Source of the DNA: Synechocystis sp. PCC 7338
GTDB lineage: Bacteria; Cyanobacteriota; Cyanobacteriia; Cyanobacteriales; Microcystaceae
NCBI RefSeq assembly: GCF_018282115.1
Contig: NZ_CP054306.1
Location: 2,961,488-3,025,487, forward strand
DNA length: 64,000 bases
Direction of reading: 5' to 3'
Positions 9,675 to 18,527 of the stretch are shown piece after piece. The stretch's first letter is position 1, and each line of letters opens with the position of its first letter. The translations under genes were made by a program, and so were the position numbers. The notes below the pieces were generated by a model, which was given only the letters and a program-made list of their open reading frames with translations, was not told where the DNA came from and did not search any database.

Positions 9675-10457
9675 ATGTTTGACAATCTCTGCAAATTTCT
9701 GGCTGAATCCTTTTCTGAAGACTATGCCGCCTGGTTACTGGGACGATCCATTAAATTGACTAAGCTGAGTCCGACGGAACTATCTTTGGAGCCAATTCGG
9801 GCTGACTCCCTGATTTTGGAGCAATCGGAAGACTTGGTGTTGCATCTGGAATTCCAAACGGAGCCTGACCCCACCATGGGCTTTCGAATGTTGGACTATC
9901 GGGTGAGGGTATATCGCCGTTTCCCCCAGAAGACGATGCACCAATTTGTCATCTACTTAAAACGTAGTAGTAATGACTTGGTTTATCAGGACAGTTTTCA
10001 AGTGGGAGAGACTGTCCATCGTTATCAAGCCATTCGGCTCTGGGAGCAACCATCGGAAGCATTTCTCCAAAGCCCAGGGCTATTGCCCCTAGCGGTATTG
10101 ACGCAGACCTCTGACCCCGCATTAAAATTGAGGGAAGTGGCGACTGTGCTGGAACAGATTGAGGATAATCGAGTTAAGGCAAACCTCATGGCAGCAACTT
10201 CTGTTTTTGGAGGAATTTTGCTGGCCCCTGAATTTATTAGAACAATTTTAAGGAGTGAAATCATGCAGGAATCCGCTGTTTACCAGGAAATCTTACGGGA
10301 AGGGGAACAACGAGGTTTACTCAAAGGCAAACTAGAAGGCAAACTGGAAACTATACCCCTGCTGAAGAAATTGGGTCTTACAATTGCCGAAATTGCCAAG
10401 GAATTAGATATTGATGTTGAACTGGTTAATCGGTTTGTCGCTAACCAGAACAATTAA
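9675..10457 (+). CDS. Rpn-family recombination-promoting nuclease / putative transposase
   Basis: A 260-aa protein of the Rpn/PD-(D/E)XK type common in cyanobacteria. It opens with DNLCKFLAESFSEDYAAWLLG, has the family core RADSLILEQSEDLVLHLEFQTEPDP (acidic residues of the nuclease core), then RMLDYRVRVYRRF, and ends in a short repeat (LLKGKLEGKLETI) and a helix-turn-helix-like tail GLTIAEIAKELDID. E. coli RpnA homologues promote RecA-independent recombination and are horizontally mobile; function here is inferred. It marks the start of a small accessory patch. Confidence 0.8.
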   Translation: MFDNLCKFLAESFSEDYAAWLLGRSIKLTKLSPTELSLEPIRADSLILEQSEDLVLHLEFQTEPDPTMGFRMLDYRVRVYRRFPQKTMHQFVIYLKRSSNDLVYQDSFQVGETVHRYQAIRLWEQPSEAFLQSPGLLPLAVLTQTSDPALKLREVATVLEQIEDNRVKANLMAATSVFGGILLAPEFIRTILRSEIMQESAVYQEILREGEQRGLLKGKLEGKLETIPLLKKLGLTIAEIAKELDIDVELVNRFVANQNN

Positions 10458-10686
10458 GGGTTGAAATGGTCATTTGATTTTTTCGACTAATGTAGTGGGA
10501 CAGTGAAGATTCAGATAAGCTATAAAATTTGATGTCTGGAAGCATTACTAGATAAAGCTTTCAGCCTTAACGACCAAAATTTTTCCACTGCTAATGCTAA
10601 GCCAAAATTAGCTGCAACAAAAATTAATGATTATCTCAATATAAATAGCACATCATAAATGTTTCTTCCTGATTAAAGCAATACTA

Positions 10687-11442
10687 ATGACGAACAAATT
10701 TAAAGAATTATCATCACCTCCAATAATTATGCTAATTGCTTTTTTGGTTGGATTTCTATCTCTTAGAATTGTACCTATTATGGAGCAACGTCGTCAGGAA
10801 AAAGCTCTACAAAAAGTAAAAGAAGAATTTGTTATAAATAGAAAAAAAATTATCGATGATATAAAAAAGGAAATTTCCGTAAAGAACTATGAATTAGCTT
10901 TACAAAAATCAAATAAATATTTACTTAGTCAGGATAAAGAACTTATGGAACTAAATTCTAAAGCAAGTAAGGAAAATGAAATACAAAAGTTGATTGCTGA
11001 CTCCAAACAAGAATTGACTCAAGATACAAAAACTAATCTTAGAATTTATAAAAAGCTATCAAAAATATATCCTACAAATAAAATTTATAAACAAAAAGTT
11101 CAGTTTTATATAAAACGTAAAAATTTTATTGAATCTTTATTTAATAAAGATGGTACTTTTCCTTTTTTAGAAGATGACCTTAGAGAAGAATTTATTAATG
11201 AAAATTCTGACGAAAGAGGTCGCTTATTTTCTTTTGAGATTGAACATATTAGTACATCATATCATGATAAAGGGGACGATTTAATAATTGAAGGCATTTA
11301 TAAAATCAAACAACTTACTGGAGCCGGGACGTTTTATTATACATATTTAGCAGAAAAAGGAGTTGATTTAAGAAATTCTAAAAAAGGTAGTATTACTGAA
11401 GAGTATTTCATCATATATGAAAAAGATTTTGATGTTAAGTAA
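10687..11442 (+). CDS. Unknown single-pass membrane protein, A+T-rich
   Basis: A 251-aa protein that I cannot assign. After a short polar N-terminus there is one membrane helix (IIMLIAFLVGFLSLRIV, about residues 14-30), then a highly charged Lys/Glu-rich, probably coiled-coil region (residues about 35-110), then a compact C-terminal domain rich in aromatic residues. The gene is visibly A+T-rich, uses AAA/GAA/ATA codons far more than its neighbours, and contains no HIP1 site, which suggests recent acquisition. Immediate neighbours are an Rpn nuclease and a MITE-like repeat. Confidence 0.65.
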   Translation: MTNKFKELSSPPIIMLIAFLVGFLSLRIVPIMEQRRQEKALQKVKEEFVINRKKIIDDIKKEISVKNYELALQKSNKYLLSQDKELMELNSKASKENEIQKLIADSKQELTQDTKTNLRIYKKLSKIYPTNKIYKQKVQFYIKRKNFIESLFNKDGTFPFLEDDLREEFINENSDERGRLFSFEIEHISTSYHDKGDDLIIEGIYKIKQLTGAGTFYYTYLAEKGVDLRNSKKGSITEEYFIIYEKDFDVK

Positions 11443-12101
11443 TTAAAAGACTAGCTTCAGATCTGGCCCCTAGTGAGAGATTAAGGATATAGCTCCATGA
11501 CGAGATACACGTAAAACCATTTATCTATAACCTACATTCCGCACGTAGTACACCTTCGTCTGAAGTCGAGTACGACGGCAAGCCTATTTCGGGGTTTGCC
11601 TCTTGACCCCCAGTCAGTCAATACTAGAAAACTACGCTATCTGTAGTGTTTTCTCGAAAACTTAGTAACTATTGGTAGAGCCTGCGGAATGTAGGCTATA
11701 ACTAAAAGGAGTCACAACAGAAAAGTAAAAAACGTATGCTAAGCAAAAATTAGCAATAAAAAAGCTTACATATCAAGGGTTTTAGCATCTAGCCACGCTT
11801 CCAAATATAGTCACCAGTAAGGCTAATATGCTCCCAGTCTAGGGATGACAAATATAGGAATAATCTGGCATAATTGCTCTATTTTAACTTCTTTTGTTAA
11901 ATTATTTCCTCTCCTCTTCATTAGCGTACGATTTCCCCCTTTTTCTATGGTGAACCCTATCCTCAGAAAAAAAATTCGGCTTCAAGCCGATCGCCAACGA
12001 ACCCCTACTTATTCCTTCTCCTCCAATCCCAGGGGCGTTCCGCATTGCCATTAGCCCAAACCCCAGCTTTAGAGGCGATCGCCAAAAAGAAATTAATCGA
12101 C
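11443..12101. other. Gene-poor accessory interval
   Basis: 660 bp with no credible gene. It contains the inverted-repeat element at 11526-11700, then A+T-rich DNA, and from about 11940 sequence of normal composition with HIP1 cores that reads as degraded coding DNA but yields no sustained frame on either strand. Short frames on both strands between 11845 and 12105 lack recognisable protein character. Confidence 0.45.
11526..11700. repeat. MITE-like element bounded by 18-bp inverted repeats
   Basis: The left end (11526-11543) reads TATAACCTACATTCCGCA and the right end (11683-11700) is its reverse complement with one mismatch (TGCGGAATGTAGGCTATA). The 139 bp between them have no start-to-stop frame of note but differ in texture from the flanks. 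Terminal inverted repeats around a short non-coding body suggest a miniature inverted-repeat transposable element or the relic ends of a deleted insertion sequence. I could not recognise a parent family or a clear target-site duplication. Confidence 0.5.
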
Positions 12102-12674
12102 TCAAAGTGACAAACCCCGATAAAGAACACTTACAGGGAAGGTTAAACCAATGCTTTTAAGTTCTACTCGATCGCCGGCCTGATAATTGAGGATTAACCA
12201 ATCACCTTCATCATTTTTGTGATAAAGATCAATTTCCACACTGGTGGAGCTGACCAAGAGATAGTCCTGCAACATGGGATTACGGGCATAGAGTCGAAAT
12301 TTACTACCCCGGTCATAGGCTTCGGTACTGGGGGATAAAACCTCCACAACCAGGCAGGGATAGGTAATAAATTGTGTTGATTGCTGATCCCGTGGATCAC
12401 AGGTGACGCTGACATCGGGATAGGTGTAGTTTTGGGTGTTGACAATCTGAATTTTTAAATCTGAATTGCCAGTTTCGCAATCACCGCCATCAAGATGATT
12501 ACAAAATAAAGTCGATAGGCGGACACTAATGACACTGTGGTTTTTGCTGCCGCCCCCCATGGCATAGATTTGGCCGTCAAGATATTCATGCTTCTCCCTC
12601 TGCCGTTCCTCCCATTGCAAATATTCCTCTGGGCTAAGTTTTGGGAATGGGGCAGATGGGGAGTGAGCAATCAT
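12102..12674 (-). CDS. Uma2-family (DUF820) putative endonuclease
   Basis: A 190-aa member of the Uma2/DUF820 family of PD-(D/E)XK nuclease-fold proteins that are expanded in cyanobacteria. Visible family features are SPEEYLQWEERQREKHEYLDG near the N-terminus, YPDVSVTCDPRD (Asp of the core) and CLVVEVLSPSTEAYDRGSKFRLYA (Glu of the core and downstream Lys). Biological role is unknown; association with mobile DNA is common. It is 21 bp downstream of icd on the same strand, so may be read from the icd transcript. Confidence 0.88.
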   Translation of the reverse strand: MIAHSPSAPFPKLSPEEYLQWEERQREKHEYLDGQIYAMGGGSKNHSVISVRLSTLFCNHLDGGDCETGNSDLKIQIVNTQNYTYPDVSVTCDPRDQQSTQFITYPCLVVEVLSPSTEAYDRGSKFRLYARNPMLQDYLLVSSTSVEIDLYHKNDEGDWLILNYQAGDRVELKSIGLTFPVSVLYRGLSL

Positions 12675-12694
12675 GGCGGGTTATTTATTGAAAA

Positions 12695-14122
12695 TTAATC
12701 ATCAAAATGACTGACGATCGCCTGGGCAAATTCGGAACATTTCAATGGCTGATCCACCTTCGGTTCCATTAACCGGGCCAGGTCATAGGTCACTTCTCGA
12801 TTGGCGATCGCCGCGCCGATGCCTTTTTTAATCAGGTCAGCGGCCTCCTGCCAGCCCATAAATTCCAACATCATGACGCCGGAGAGGATCACAGAGCCGG
12901 GGTTAATGCGGTCTAGCCCAGCGTGTTTGGGGGCAGTGCCGTGGGTGGCTTCAAAAATGGCTGCACTATCACCAATGTTAGCTCCAGGACCCATGCCCAA
13001 ACCTCCTACCACAGCGGCGGCGGCATCAGAAAGATAATCCCCGTTTAAATTCATCGTCGCCAGAATGGAATACTCGTCGGGGCGGGTTTGAATTTGTTGG
13101 AAAATGCTATCGGCAATCCGGTCATTGACCATTACCTTTTCTTTCCACTGGCCATTACCATGGGATTCCCAAATGGAGTCCAAAACTTGCTCCACTTCCT
13201 CTTTAATTACCGCTTTTTTCTCTTCAGTAAGGGTATCGTAACCGGGGTCAATCATGTGGGCGTTGGCCTCAATGGTCAAATCAAGATTACTTTCTTTGTT
13301 GCCCAAAATCCAAGATTCCCGCTCCGTGACACATTCCGCCCGAAATTCTGTTGTAGCCAATTCATAGCCCCAATCCCGGAAAGCTCCTTCGGTGAATTTC
13401 ATAATGTTGCCCTTATGGACCAGCGTCACCATCTGTTTTTCCTTCGGCAACCGCAGAGCATGGAGGATGGCCCGCCGCACCAGTCGTTGGGACCCGGTTT
13501 TACTAATGGGTTTGATGCCAATGCCGGAATCGAGGCGAATTTGTTTTTTGCCTAAAGCCGGGGTAGCGGGAATCAGTTCATCGTTCAGATAGGCTATTAA
13601 CGTTTTAGCTCCTTCTGTACCTTCCGCCCATTCAATGCCCAGGTAAATATCCTCCGTATTTTCCCGATAAACAATGATGTCCAATTTTTCCGGGGTTTTA
13701 TGGGGGGAGGGAGTGCCGGGATAATAACGACAGGGCCGCACACAGGTGTAGAGGTCAAAAATCTGTCTCAGGGCCACGTTCAAAGAACGGATGCCACCGC
13801 CCACTGGAGTAGTCAAAGGCCCTTTGATAGCCACCCCGTACTCCTTGATCGCCGTTAGGGTATCTTCCGGTAAATACTGATAGGTGCCGTATAGTTCACA
13901 GGCTTCGTCCCCGGCATAGACTTTGAACCAGTTGATTTTCCTCTCGCCGCCATAGGCCTTGGCGATCGCCGCATTGATGACTAATTCGGTGGCGGGCCAA
14001 ATATCAACCCCGGTGCCGTCCCCCCGGATGTAGGGAATAATCGGATCGTTGGGCACTACGGGCTTACCTGCAACAAAGGTGATTTTTGACCCAACGCTGG
14101 GGGGCTGAAGTTTTTCGTACAT
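12695..14122 (-). CDS. icd: NADP-dependent isocitrate dehydrogenase
   Basis: Oxidatively decarboxylates isocitrate to 2-oxoglutarate, the carbon skeleton for ammonium assimilation in cyanobacteria. The 475-aa protein has the phosphate-loop region [21 protein letters not shown], the substrate-binding [14 protein letters not shown], and [13 protein letters not shown] near the C-terminus, typical of the bacterial NADP enzyme. The family is NtcA-controlled in Synechocystis, but I could not see a clean GTA-N8-TAC site in the short upstream region. It is divergent from the toxin-antitoxin remnant. Confidence 0.96.
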   Translation of the reverse strand: MYEKLQPPSVGSKITFVAGKPVVPNDPIIPYIRGDGTGVDIWPATELVINAAIAKAYGGERKINWFKVYAGDEACELYGTYQYLPEDTLTAIKEYGVAIKGPLTTPVGGGIRSLNVALRQIFDLYTCVRPCRYYPGTPSPHKTPEKLDIIVYRENTEDIYLGIEWAEGTEGAKTLIAYLNDELIPATPALGKKQIRLDSGIGIKPISKTGSQRLVRRAILHALRLPKEKQMVTLVHKGNIMKFTEGAFRDWGYELATTEFRAECVTERESWILGNKESNLDLTIEANAHMIDPGYDTLTEEKKAVIKEEVEQVLDSIWESHGNGQWKEKVMVNDRIADSIFQQIQTRPDEYSILATMNLNGDYLSDAAAAVVGGLGMGPGANIGDSAAIFEATHGTAPKHAGLDRINPGSVILSGVMMLEFMGWQEAADLIKKGIGAAIANREVTYDLARLMEPKVDQPLKCSEFAQAIVSHFDD

Positions 14123-14245
14123 AGCAAATTGTCATTGAAAAAACGGCACGGAGCAGATCATAATCCTTTCTGGAAGCTCTGATTGCATTCGGGGTTACGA
14201 AATTGTAGAACTCAGACCAGTCCATGGTAGGGACAATTTCTATGA

Positions 14246-14359
14246 CAAAATTCAGGCATTCAGGACGAAAACACCCTATTGCGCCCTATCAGTGCTCGTT
14301 ATATACATCAAGTAGAAGTACAAAAGTATAAAGAAGCCTTTACCCAAAATGAACAGTGA
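14246..14359 (+). pseudogene. C-terminal remnant of a BrnT-type toxin gene
   Basis: After an in-frame TGA (14243-14245) a 37-codon frame encodes the end of a BrnT-like ribonuclease toxin: it contains DENTLLRPISARYIHQVEVQKY, which carries the (R)xISAR motif that closes BrnT toxins. It has no start codon and the N-terminal two thirds, with the catalytic residues, is missing. It overlaps the antitoxin start by 11 bp, the tight coupling usual for brnTA operons. Identification rests on the motif plus the overlapping antitoxin. Confidence 0.6.
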
Positions 14360-14579
14360 TCAAGAAGCAGAAGACTTTTTGGAGCAGGATTTGACAGACT
14401 ATTTAGTCCCAGAGAACTTTACCAAGACAACTTTTGAGTTCGCCCCTAAGGATAAAAGCATTACCCTGCGCTTGTCATCGGAACTCCTGACTGCTGTTAA
14501 AAATACCGCTAGGGCTCAAGGAATTAATTATCAAAAGTACATTAGGGAAGTTCTAGAACAATCGGTACTTCGCCCTTAA
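14349..14579 (+). CDS. CopG/BrnA-type antitoxin
   Basis: A 76-aa protein with an acidic N-terminal toxin-binding tail (SDQEAEDFLEQDLTDYL) and a C-terminal ribbon-helix-helix DNA-binding domain (SITLRLSSELLTAVKNTARAQGINYQKYIREVLEQ). This domain order is that of CopG_antitoxin proteins that neutralise BrnT toxins and autoregulate their operon. Its toxin partner directly upstream is truncated, so this is an orphan antitoxin; it might still act in trans on other toxins. Confidence 0.78.
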   Translation: MNSDQEAEDFLEQDLTDYLVPENFTKTTFEFAPKDKSITLRLSSELLTAVKNTARAQGINYQKYIREVLEQSVLRP

Positions 14580-14646
14580 CTTAAGCCCAAACTTTACATC
14601 AGTACCATGGCGAGTTAAAAAGAAATTTGACCAATCTGGAAATTGG

Positions 14647-15363
14647 ATGAGTAAGTCCCCCTTAACCCAACCGACTCAGGAGAGCGTGCAGAAAATTTTT
14701 GCCCGCATCGCGCCCCAGTACGATGACCTCAACACATTTTTGAGCTTTGGTCAGCACCATATTTGGAAGGCCATGGCAGTGAAGTGGAGCGGCGTATTAC
14801 CTGGCGATCGCCTGTTGGACGTGTGTTGTGGCAGTGGGGATTTGGCTTTCCAGGGGGCCAAGGCGGTGAGAATTACCGGGGAAGTGGTCGGAGTGGATTT
14901 TTGTGCGGAACTCTTGGCGATCGCCGCTGGCAAACATAAAAGTAAATATGCCCAATTTCCCATGCAATGGCTGCAGGGAGACGCCCTGGCCTTACCCTTC
15001 GCTGATAATGAATTTGACGGGGCCACCATGGGTTACGGCCTCCGCAATGTGGGCAATATTCCCCAAGCCCTGGGGGAGTTACAACGGGTGCTCAAACCGC
15101 GCAAAAAAGTAGCCATCCTCGATTTTCACCAACCAAGTAATGTTCTAGTGGCCAACTTTCAGCGTTGGTACCTGGCCAATGTGGTGGTGCCCATGGCCAA
15201 ACAATGGCAGTTAACCGAAGAGTACGCCTATCTACAACCCAGTTTAGACCGCTTTCCCACTGGCCCTGCCCAAGTCAAACTCGCCTTAGAAGCTGGGTTT
15301 GCCAAAGCCATACACTATCCCATTGCTGCTGGTTTAATGGGGGTTTTAGTGGCGGAAAAATAG
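14647..15363 (+). CDS. menG: Demethylphylloquinone / 2-phytyl-1,4-naphthoquinone methyltransferase
   Basis: UbiE/MenG-family SAM-dependent C-methyltransferase performing the last methylation of phylloquinone, the A1 cofactor of photosystem I. The 238-aa protein shows the SAM motif LLDVCCGSGDLAF, the VVGVDFCAELL acidic loop, FDGATMGYGLRNV, and LKPRKKVAILDFHQP, all diagnostic of UbiE/MenG. menB of the same pathway lies near the other end of the window (59859). ATG start chosen; it is followed 128 bp later by the stress-protein gene. Confidence 0.93.
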   Translation: MSKSPLTQPTQESVQKIFARIAPQYDDLNTFLSFGQHHIWKAMAVKWSGVLPGDRLLDVCCGSGDLAFQGAKAVRITGEVVGVDFCAELLAIAAGKHKSKYAQFPMQWLQGDALALPFADNEFDGATMGYGLRNVGNIPQALGELQRVLKPRKKVAILDFHQPSNVLVANFQRWYLANVVVPMAKQWQLTEEYAYLQPSLDRFPTGPAQVKLALEAGFAKAIHYPIAAGLMGVLVAEK

Positions 15364-15490
15364 GCAAATAATCAGTTTGATTTCCCCAAATTTGGCGAAC
15401 TGATCAAACAATGCCTGTAAAATTTGATGTCGATCAATTGCTGGCGATCGCCTAATCGCGCTATTGGTAGGAGATAGCGGAGGTGTAATT

Positions 15491-15901
15491 ATGTTCAAAA
15501 CCATTCTATTTCCCCTGGACCGGAGCCGAGAAGCAAGGGATGCGGCCCAAATGGTCGCGGAGTTGGTCAAAATCCACCAAAGTCATTTGGTTTTGCTATC
15601 GGTGGTGGAAAAAACTTCCCCCGGCCAAGACCACGAAGCCCACGGCATGGATTCCCCGGAAGCAGTGGCCAAATTGCTGGAGGCAGCCCAGGCTGTTTTT
15701 TCCCAACAGGGTATTGCCACCAAAACCATTGAACGGGAAGGCATGGCGTCTTTCACCATTTGTGACGTGGCCGATGAAGTAAATGCAGACCTGATCGTGA
15801 TGGGCTGTCGGGGTTTAGGTCTCACCAGCGAAGGAGCAGCGGAAAGCGTCACTGCGAGGGTAATTAATCTTTCCCCCTGCCCAGTGCTGGTGGTGCCCTA
15901 G
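15491..15901 (+). CDS. Universal stress protein (UspA family)
   Basis: A 136-aa single-domain Usp starting at the ATG at 15491 (MFKTILFPLDRSREARDAA), preceded by GGAGGTG, which decides this start over a frame extension to 15464. It has the family's central VNADLIVMGCRGLG segment and the C-terminal SPCPVLVVP strand. The ATP-binding signature G-x2-G-x9-G(S/T) is only partly kept: the last Gly is replaced (AAESVTARV), so nucleotide binding is uncertain. 18 bp separate it from birA. Confidence 0.9.
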   Translation: MFKTILFPLDRSREARDAAQMVAELVKIHQSHLVLLSVVEKTSPGQDHEAHGMDSPEAVAKLLEAAQAVFSQQGIATKTIEREGMASFTICDVADEVNADLIVMGCRGLGLTSEGAAESVTARVINLSPCPVLVVP

Positions 15902-15919
15902 GGTTAGTCCCCAAGTTCC

Positions 15920-16744
15920 ATGGCAGAAATCAGCAACGTTGGCGAGGGGGATTGGCTCAATCAAGCTTGGCGCGAGAACCATGATCAACCCCTATCCCTG
16001 GCCCGCCCGGACATTCTCTCTGGGTTAAAAGTCATTACCCCTGCCTGTACCGAATCCACCAACCAACTGCTGTGGGACTTACGACATCAAGGTTATCAAC
16101 CGCCCCTAGCGGTGATCGCCAGGGAACAAACCGCTGGCCGGGGGCAATGGGGTCGGAGTTGGCAGTCTCCACCGGGGGGATTGTATCTATCCCTGTGGTT
16201 AGCCACTAATTTACCCATAAGCCATAGTCCCCACCTGGTTTTATGGAGTGCTTGGGGCATCGCCTACGCCCTAGTTCAGCACGGCATTCCAGTACAACTC
16301 AAATGGCCCAATGATCTGCTATTACAGGGGAAAAAATTGGCCGGGATTAAAACAGAAAGCAAAATTAGTGGGGGCATAATCACCGCCGCCATCGTTGGAG
16401 TTGGTATTAACTGGATTAACCCCGTACCGGCCAGCGGCATTGCCCTCGGTCGCTTTTGTGAAGCCCAATCAGTCCAGAGTGTGACCAACCTAACGGACTT
16501 AGCAGAAATTACCTTAGCGGGGCTTACCCTCGGCTGGCACCGTTACCAAAGCCAGGGAATTGGAGCCATTGTGGTGGATTTCCTGCAATTATTTGCCCAT
16601 CGGGGTCGGGAAATTAGCTTACCCCAAGGTATGGGCATGATTGAATCCATCACCCCCCAGGGGGAATTGGTGGTACTGGTTGATCAACAACGGGAAATAA
16701 TTCCCCCCGGTGCCATTAGTCTGGGCTACGATCAGGGCGAATAA
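15920..16744 (+). CDS. birA: Biotin--[acetyl-CoA carboxylase] ligase
   Basis: Attaches biotin to the carboxyl-carrier protein of acetyl-CoA carboxylase through biotinyl-AMP. The 274-aa protein has the adenylate loop AGRGQWGRSWQSPPGGLYLS and the catalytic LKWPNDLLLQGKKLAGIKTE segment of the BirA/LplA fold, then GVGINW. It lacks an N-terminal helix-turn-helix, so it is a class I ligase without repressor function. The gene is close behind the stress-protein gene and 38 bp before the DUF3611 gene, and may share their transcript. Confidence 0.92.
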   Translation: MAEISNVGEGDWLNQAWRENHDQPLSLARPDILSGLKVITPACTESTNQLLWDLRHQGYQPPLAVIAREQTAGRGQWGRSWQSPPGGLYLSLWLATNLPISHSPHLVLWSAWGIAYALVQHGIPVQLKWPNDLLLQGKKLAGIKTESKISGGIITAAIVGVGINWINPVPASGIALGRFCEAQSVQSVTNLTDLAEITLAGLTLGWHRYQSQGIGAIVVDFLQLFAHRGREISLPQGMGMIESITPQGELVVLVDQQREIIPPGAISLGYDQGE

Positions 16745-16782
16745 CGGCTAAAATACGGACAAGTTAACGCCTACGCCCCACC

Positions 16783-17358
16783 ATGAACCGACGCAACACC
16801 GAATTGGCCAATCCCATTCCCCAGGCCGCCTTGCGGGCCTCCGTAGACTTAACCACCTGGGGTAACATCGGCTTTTGGGTGCAGATTGTCCTGGGAGCCT
16901 TTTCTGTGGTCACGTTTTTGTTTGCAGGTTTTAGTCTAAGTGGCCCCAATCGCACCACCGGCATTGAAGCGGGCATTCTTTCGGCCTTTATTTCCATTGT
17001 CCTATTGGGTTTTGGCATTTTCTTTTCTACTCGCTACCGTCGTTTAGGCCGCAACCTCAAGGACTCGGAAGCCACCAAGCATCCTCGTCGGGCAGATATT
17101 ATCAAGCTGATTCGTATTGGCTTGATCATCAACTTGGTGGGCATGGGCACCGCCATCATTGGGGGAGCGGCCATGAGTGGCATTGTGTTGGGCAAAGCCC
17201 TCAGTGTGCCACCGGGAACCTTTGCCTCCGCTGCTGACCCCAACCGCTTTGTGCAATCCACGGATTTGCTGGCCATTCAAGCTAACATCAACACCATCAT
17301 TGCCCACTTCACTGGTTTGTTGTCATCCCTGTGGTTGCTAGACCGTCTGAACAAGTAA
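16783..17358 (+). CDS. DUF3611 family membrane protein
   Basis: A 191-aa protein with about four membrane helices; the central region has FSTRYRRLGRNLKDSEATKHPRRAD between helix pairs and the C-terminus reads HFTGLLSSLWLLDRLNK. This matches the DUF3611 family of cyanobacteria and chloroplasts, of unknown function. Its 3' end overlaps the 3' end of the convergent gene at 17309-18376 by 50 bp. Confidence 0.8.
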   Translation: MNRRNTELANPIPQAALRASVDLTTWGNIGFWVQIVLGAFSVVTFLFAGFSLSGPNRTTGIEAGILSAFISIVLLGFGIFFSTRYRRLGRNLKDSEATKHPRRADIIKLIRIGLIINLVGMGTAIIGGAAMSGIVLGKALSVPPGTFASAADPNRFVQSTDLLAIQANINTIIAHFTGLLSSLWLLDRLNK

Positions 17359-18376
17359 TTTTTAAACGTACTGTGTTATTTCCATCCTCATCCAGGGGCA
17401 CTTCAATCACTTCCTGGGTTAACCCTTCAATGGCCGTCAACAGGGAACGTAGGTTGGGGGTGCTGGCTCCGGTGTCCACATAGAGGCGATCGGACAGGGT
17501 GGCTAAACGTTTCCAGGTGGTGAACAGTTTGCCCACGGACTGTTCCAATTGGGTAGCCTGTTTAAGTAAATCCGCCGCTGTGTTGAGGCAATCTAAGCGC
17601 AGGGCTTCTTCTAAGGCCAGTTCCATATCCAACGGGAAAGCTTTTAGGGTTTGTACCTTGGCTGCTGCATCCAGATACTTAGATAAATTGCGGGCGGAAG
17701 TGGTGAGATATTTAACTGTGTCCACATCGGGGGAGGCGATCGCCTCTTCCTGTAGAGCTTGTAAATGACCTTCTGGTACCTTTTCCAATTCCTTCACCAG
17801 GGGAGCCAAATGACGGGGGGACACAGTGCCGTCGGTGGCCTTTTCCTTGAGCACATCGGGCAACAGTTCCGAACTCATGGCAGTCCATTCATCAGCCAAC
17901 TGCTTCACTTCCCGTCGGGTAATGCGATCGCCATTATGGGCCGCATCACTGACCAACTTTTGCACTTCTGGATCAGCTTTAGCCGTTTCCACAAAGGCCC
18001 GTTTGCTGAAATTGTTAATGGAATCGGGGTCCAATTGTCCCTCGGCAATGAGGGTATCGGCACTATTGGCCAGTTGAATGAGACCATAGGCTTGGGTTTT
18101 GGAAATTTCCCTTTGCTTGAGCCAATTTAAAAAACCAGTACCCCGGCCGTCTCCACCAATTTTTTCCCGGTCCCGCACCGCCCGGAGAATGCGCCCCCGC
18201 CAAATTTCCGTCTGGAGGTCAAAGCGCTCACACAGTTGCCAAAAATCCTCCAACTGTTGCTGAAACTCATGCTCCTGGATTTCCTCATCGGCGGGATCCG
18301 GCAGTGCAAAGTTAATGTCAGCGGGAATTTCCAATGCGGCGGTAATGGCTTCGGGGGAAGGCGCAAGCTCAACCAT
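17309..18376 (-). CDS. Conserved hypothetical protein, helical
   Basis: A 355-aa acidic, mostly helical protein starting at the ATG at 18376 (MVELAPSPEAI); an upstream in-frame ATG at 18448 gives a less plausible Cys-containing leader. Residues about 75-105 (GTGFLNWLKQREISKTQAYGLIQLA) look like a helix-turn-helix of the kind seen in plasmid and phage KorB/DUF3102-like proteins; the rest is helical with no clear catalytic motif. No function is claimed. The gene may be in an operon with the repeat protein at 18528, which precedes it on the same strand. Confidence 0.75.
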   Translation of the reverse strand: MVELAPSPEAITAALEIPADINFALPDPADEEIQEHEFQQQLEDFWQLCERFDLQTEIWRGRILRAVRDREKIGGDGRGTGFLNWLKQREISKTQAYGLIQLANSADTLIAEGQLDPDSINNFSKRAFVETAKADPEVQKLVSDAAHNGDRITRREVKQLADEWTAMSSELLPDVLKEKATDGTVSPRHLAPLVKELEKVPEGHLQALQEEAIASPDVDTVKYLTTSARNLSKYLDAAAKVQTLKAFPLDMELALEEALRLDCLNTAADLLKQATQLEQSVGKLFTTWKRLATLSDRLYVDTGASTPNLRSLLTAIEGLTQEVIEVPLDEDGNNTVRLKITCSDGLATTGMTTNQ

Positions 18377-18527
18377 AGGGCTAATCTTTAATCTAGTTAA
18401 TGTTTGGGAACAGCAAAGCAAGGGCTTGGGGAAAGCAATGATTGCCAAAGCTTTACCAAGCTATCACAAGGGGGAGATTTTCCTGGTCGGTCGTCCTAAA
18501 ATAGAACCAAGACAGTCTCATCAGACT

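Noticed and set aside
13088-13555. 155-codon plus-strand frame antisense to icd
   Set aside because: It lies wholly inside icd, has no ribosome site or family resemblance, and is a mirror of the biased icd codons.
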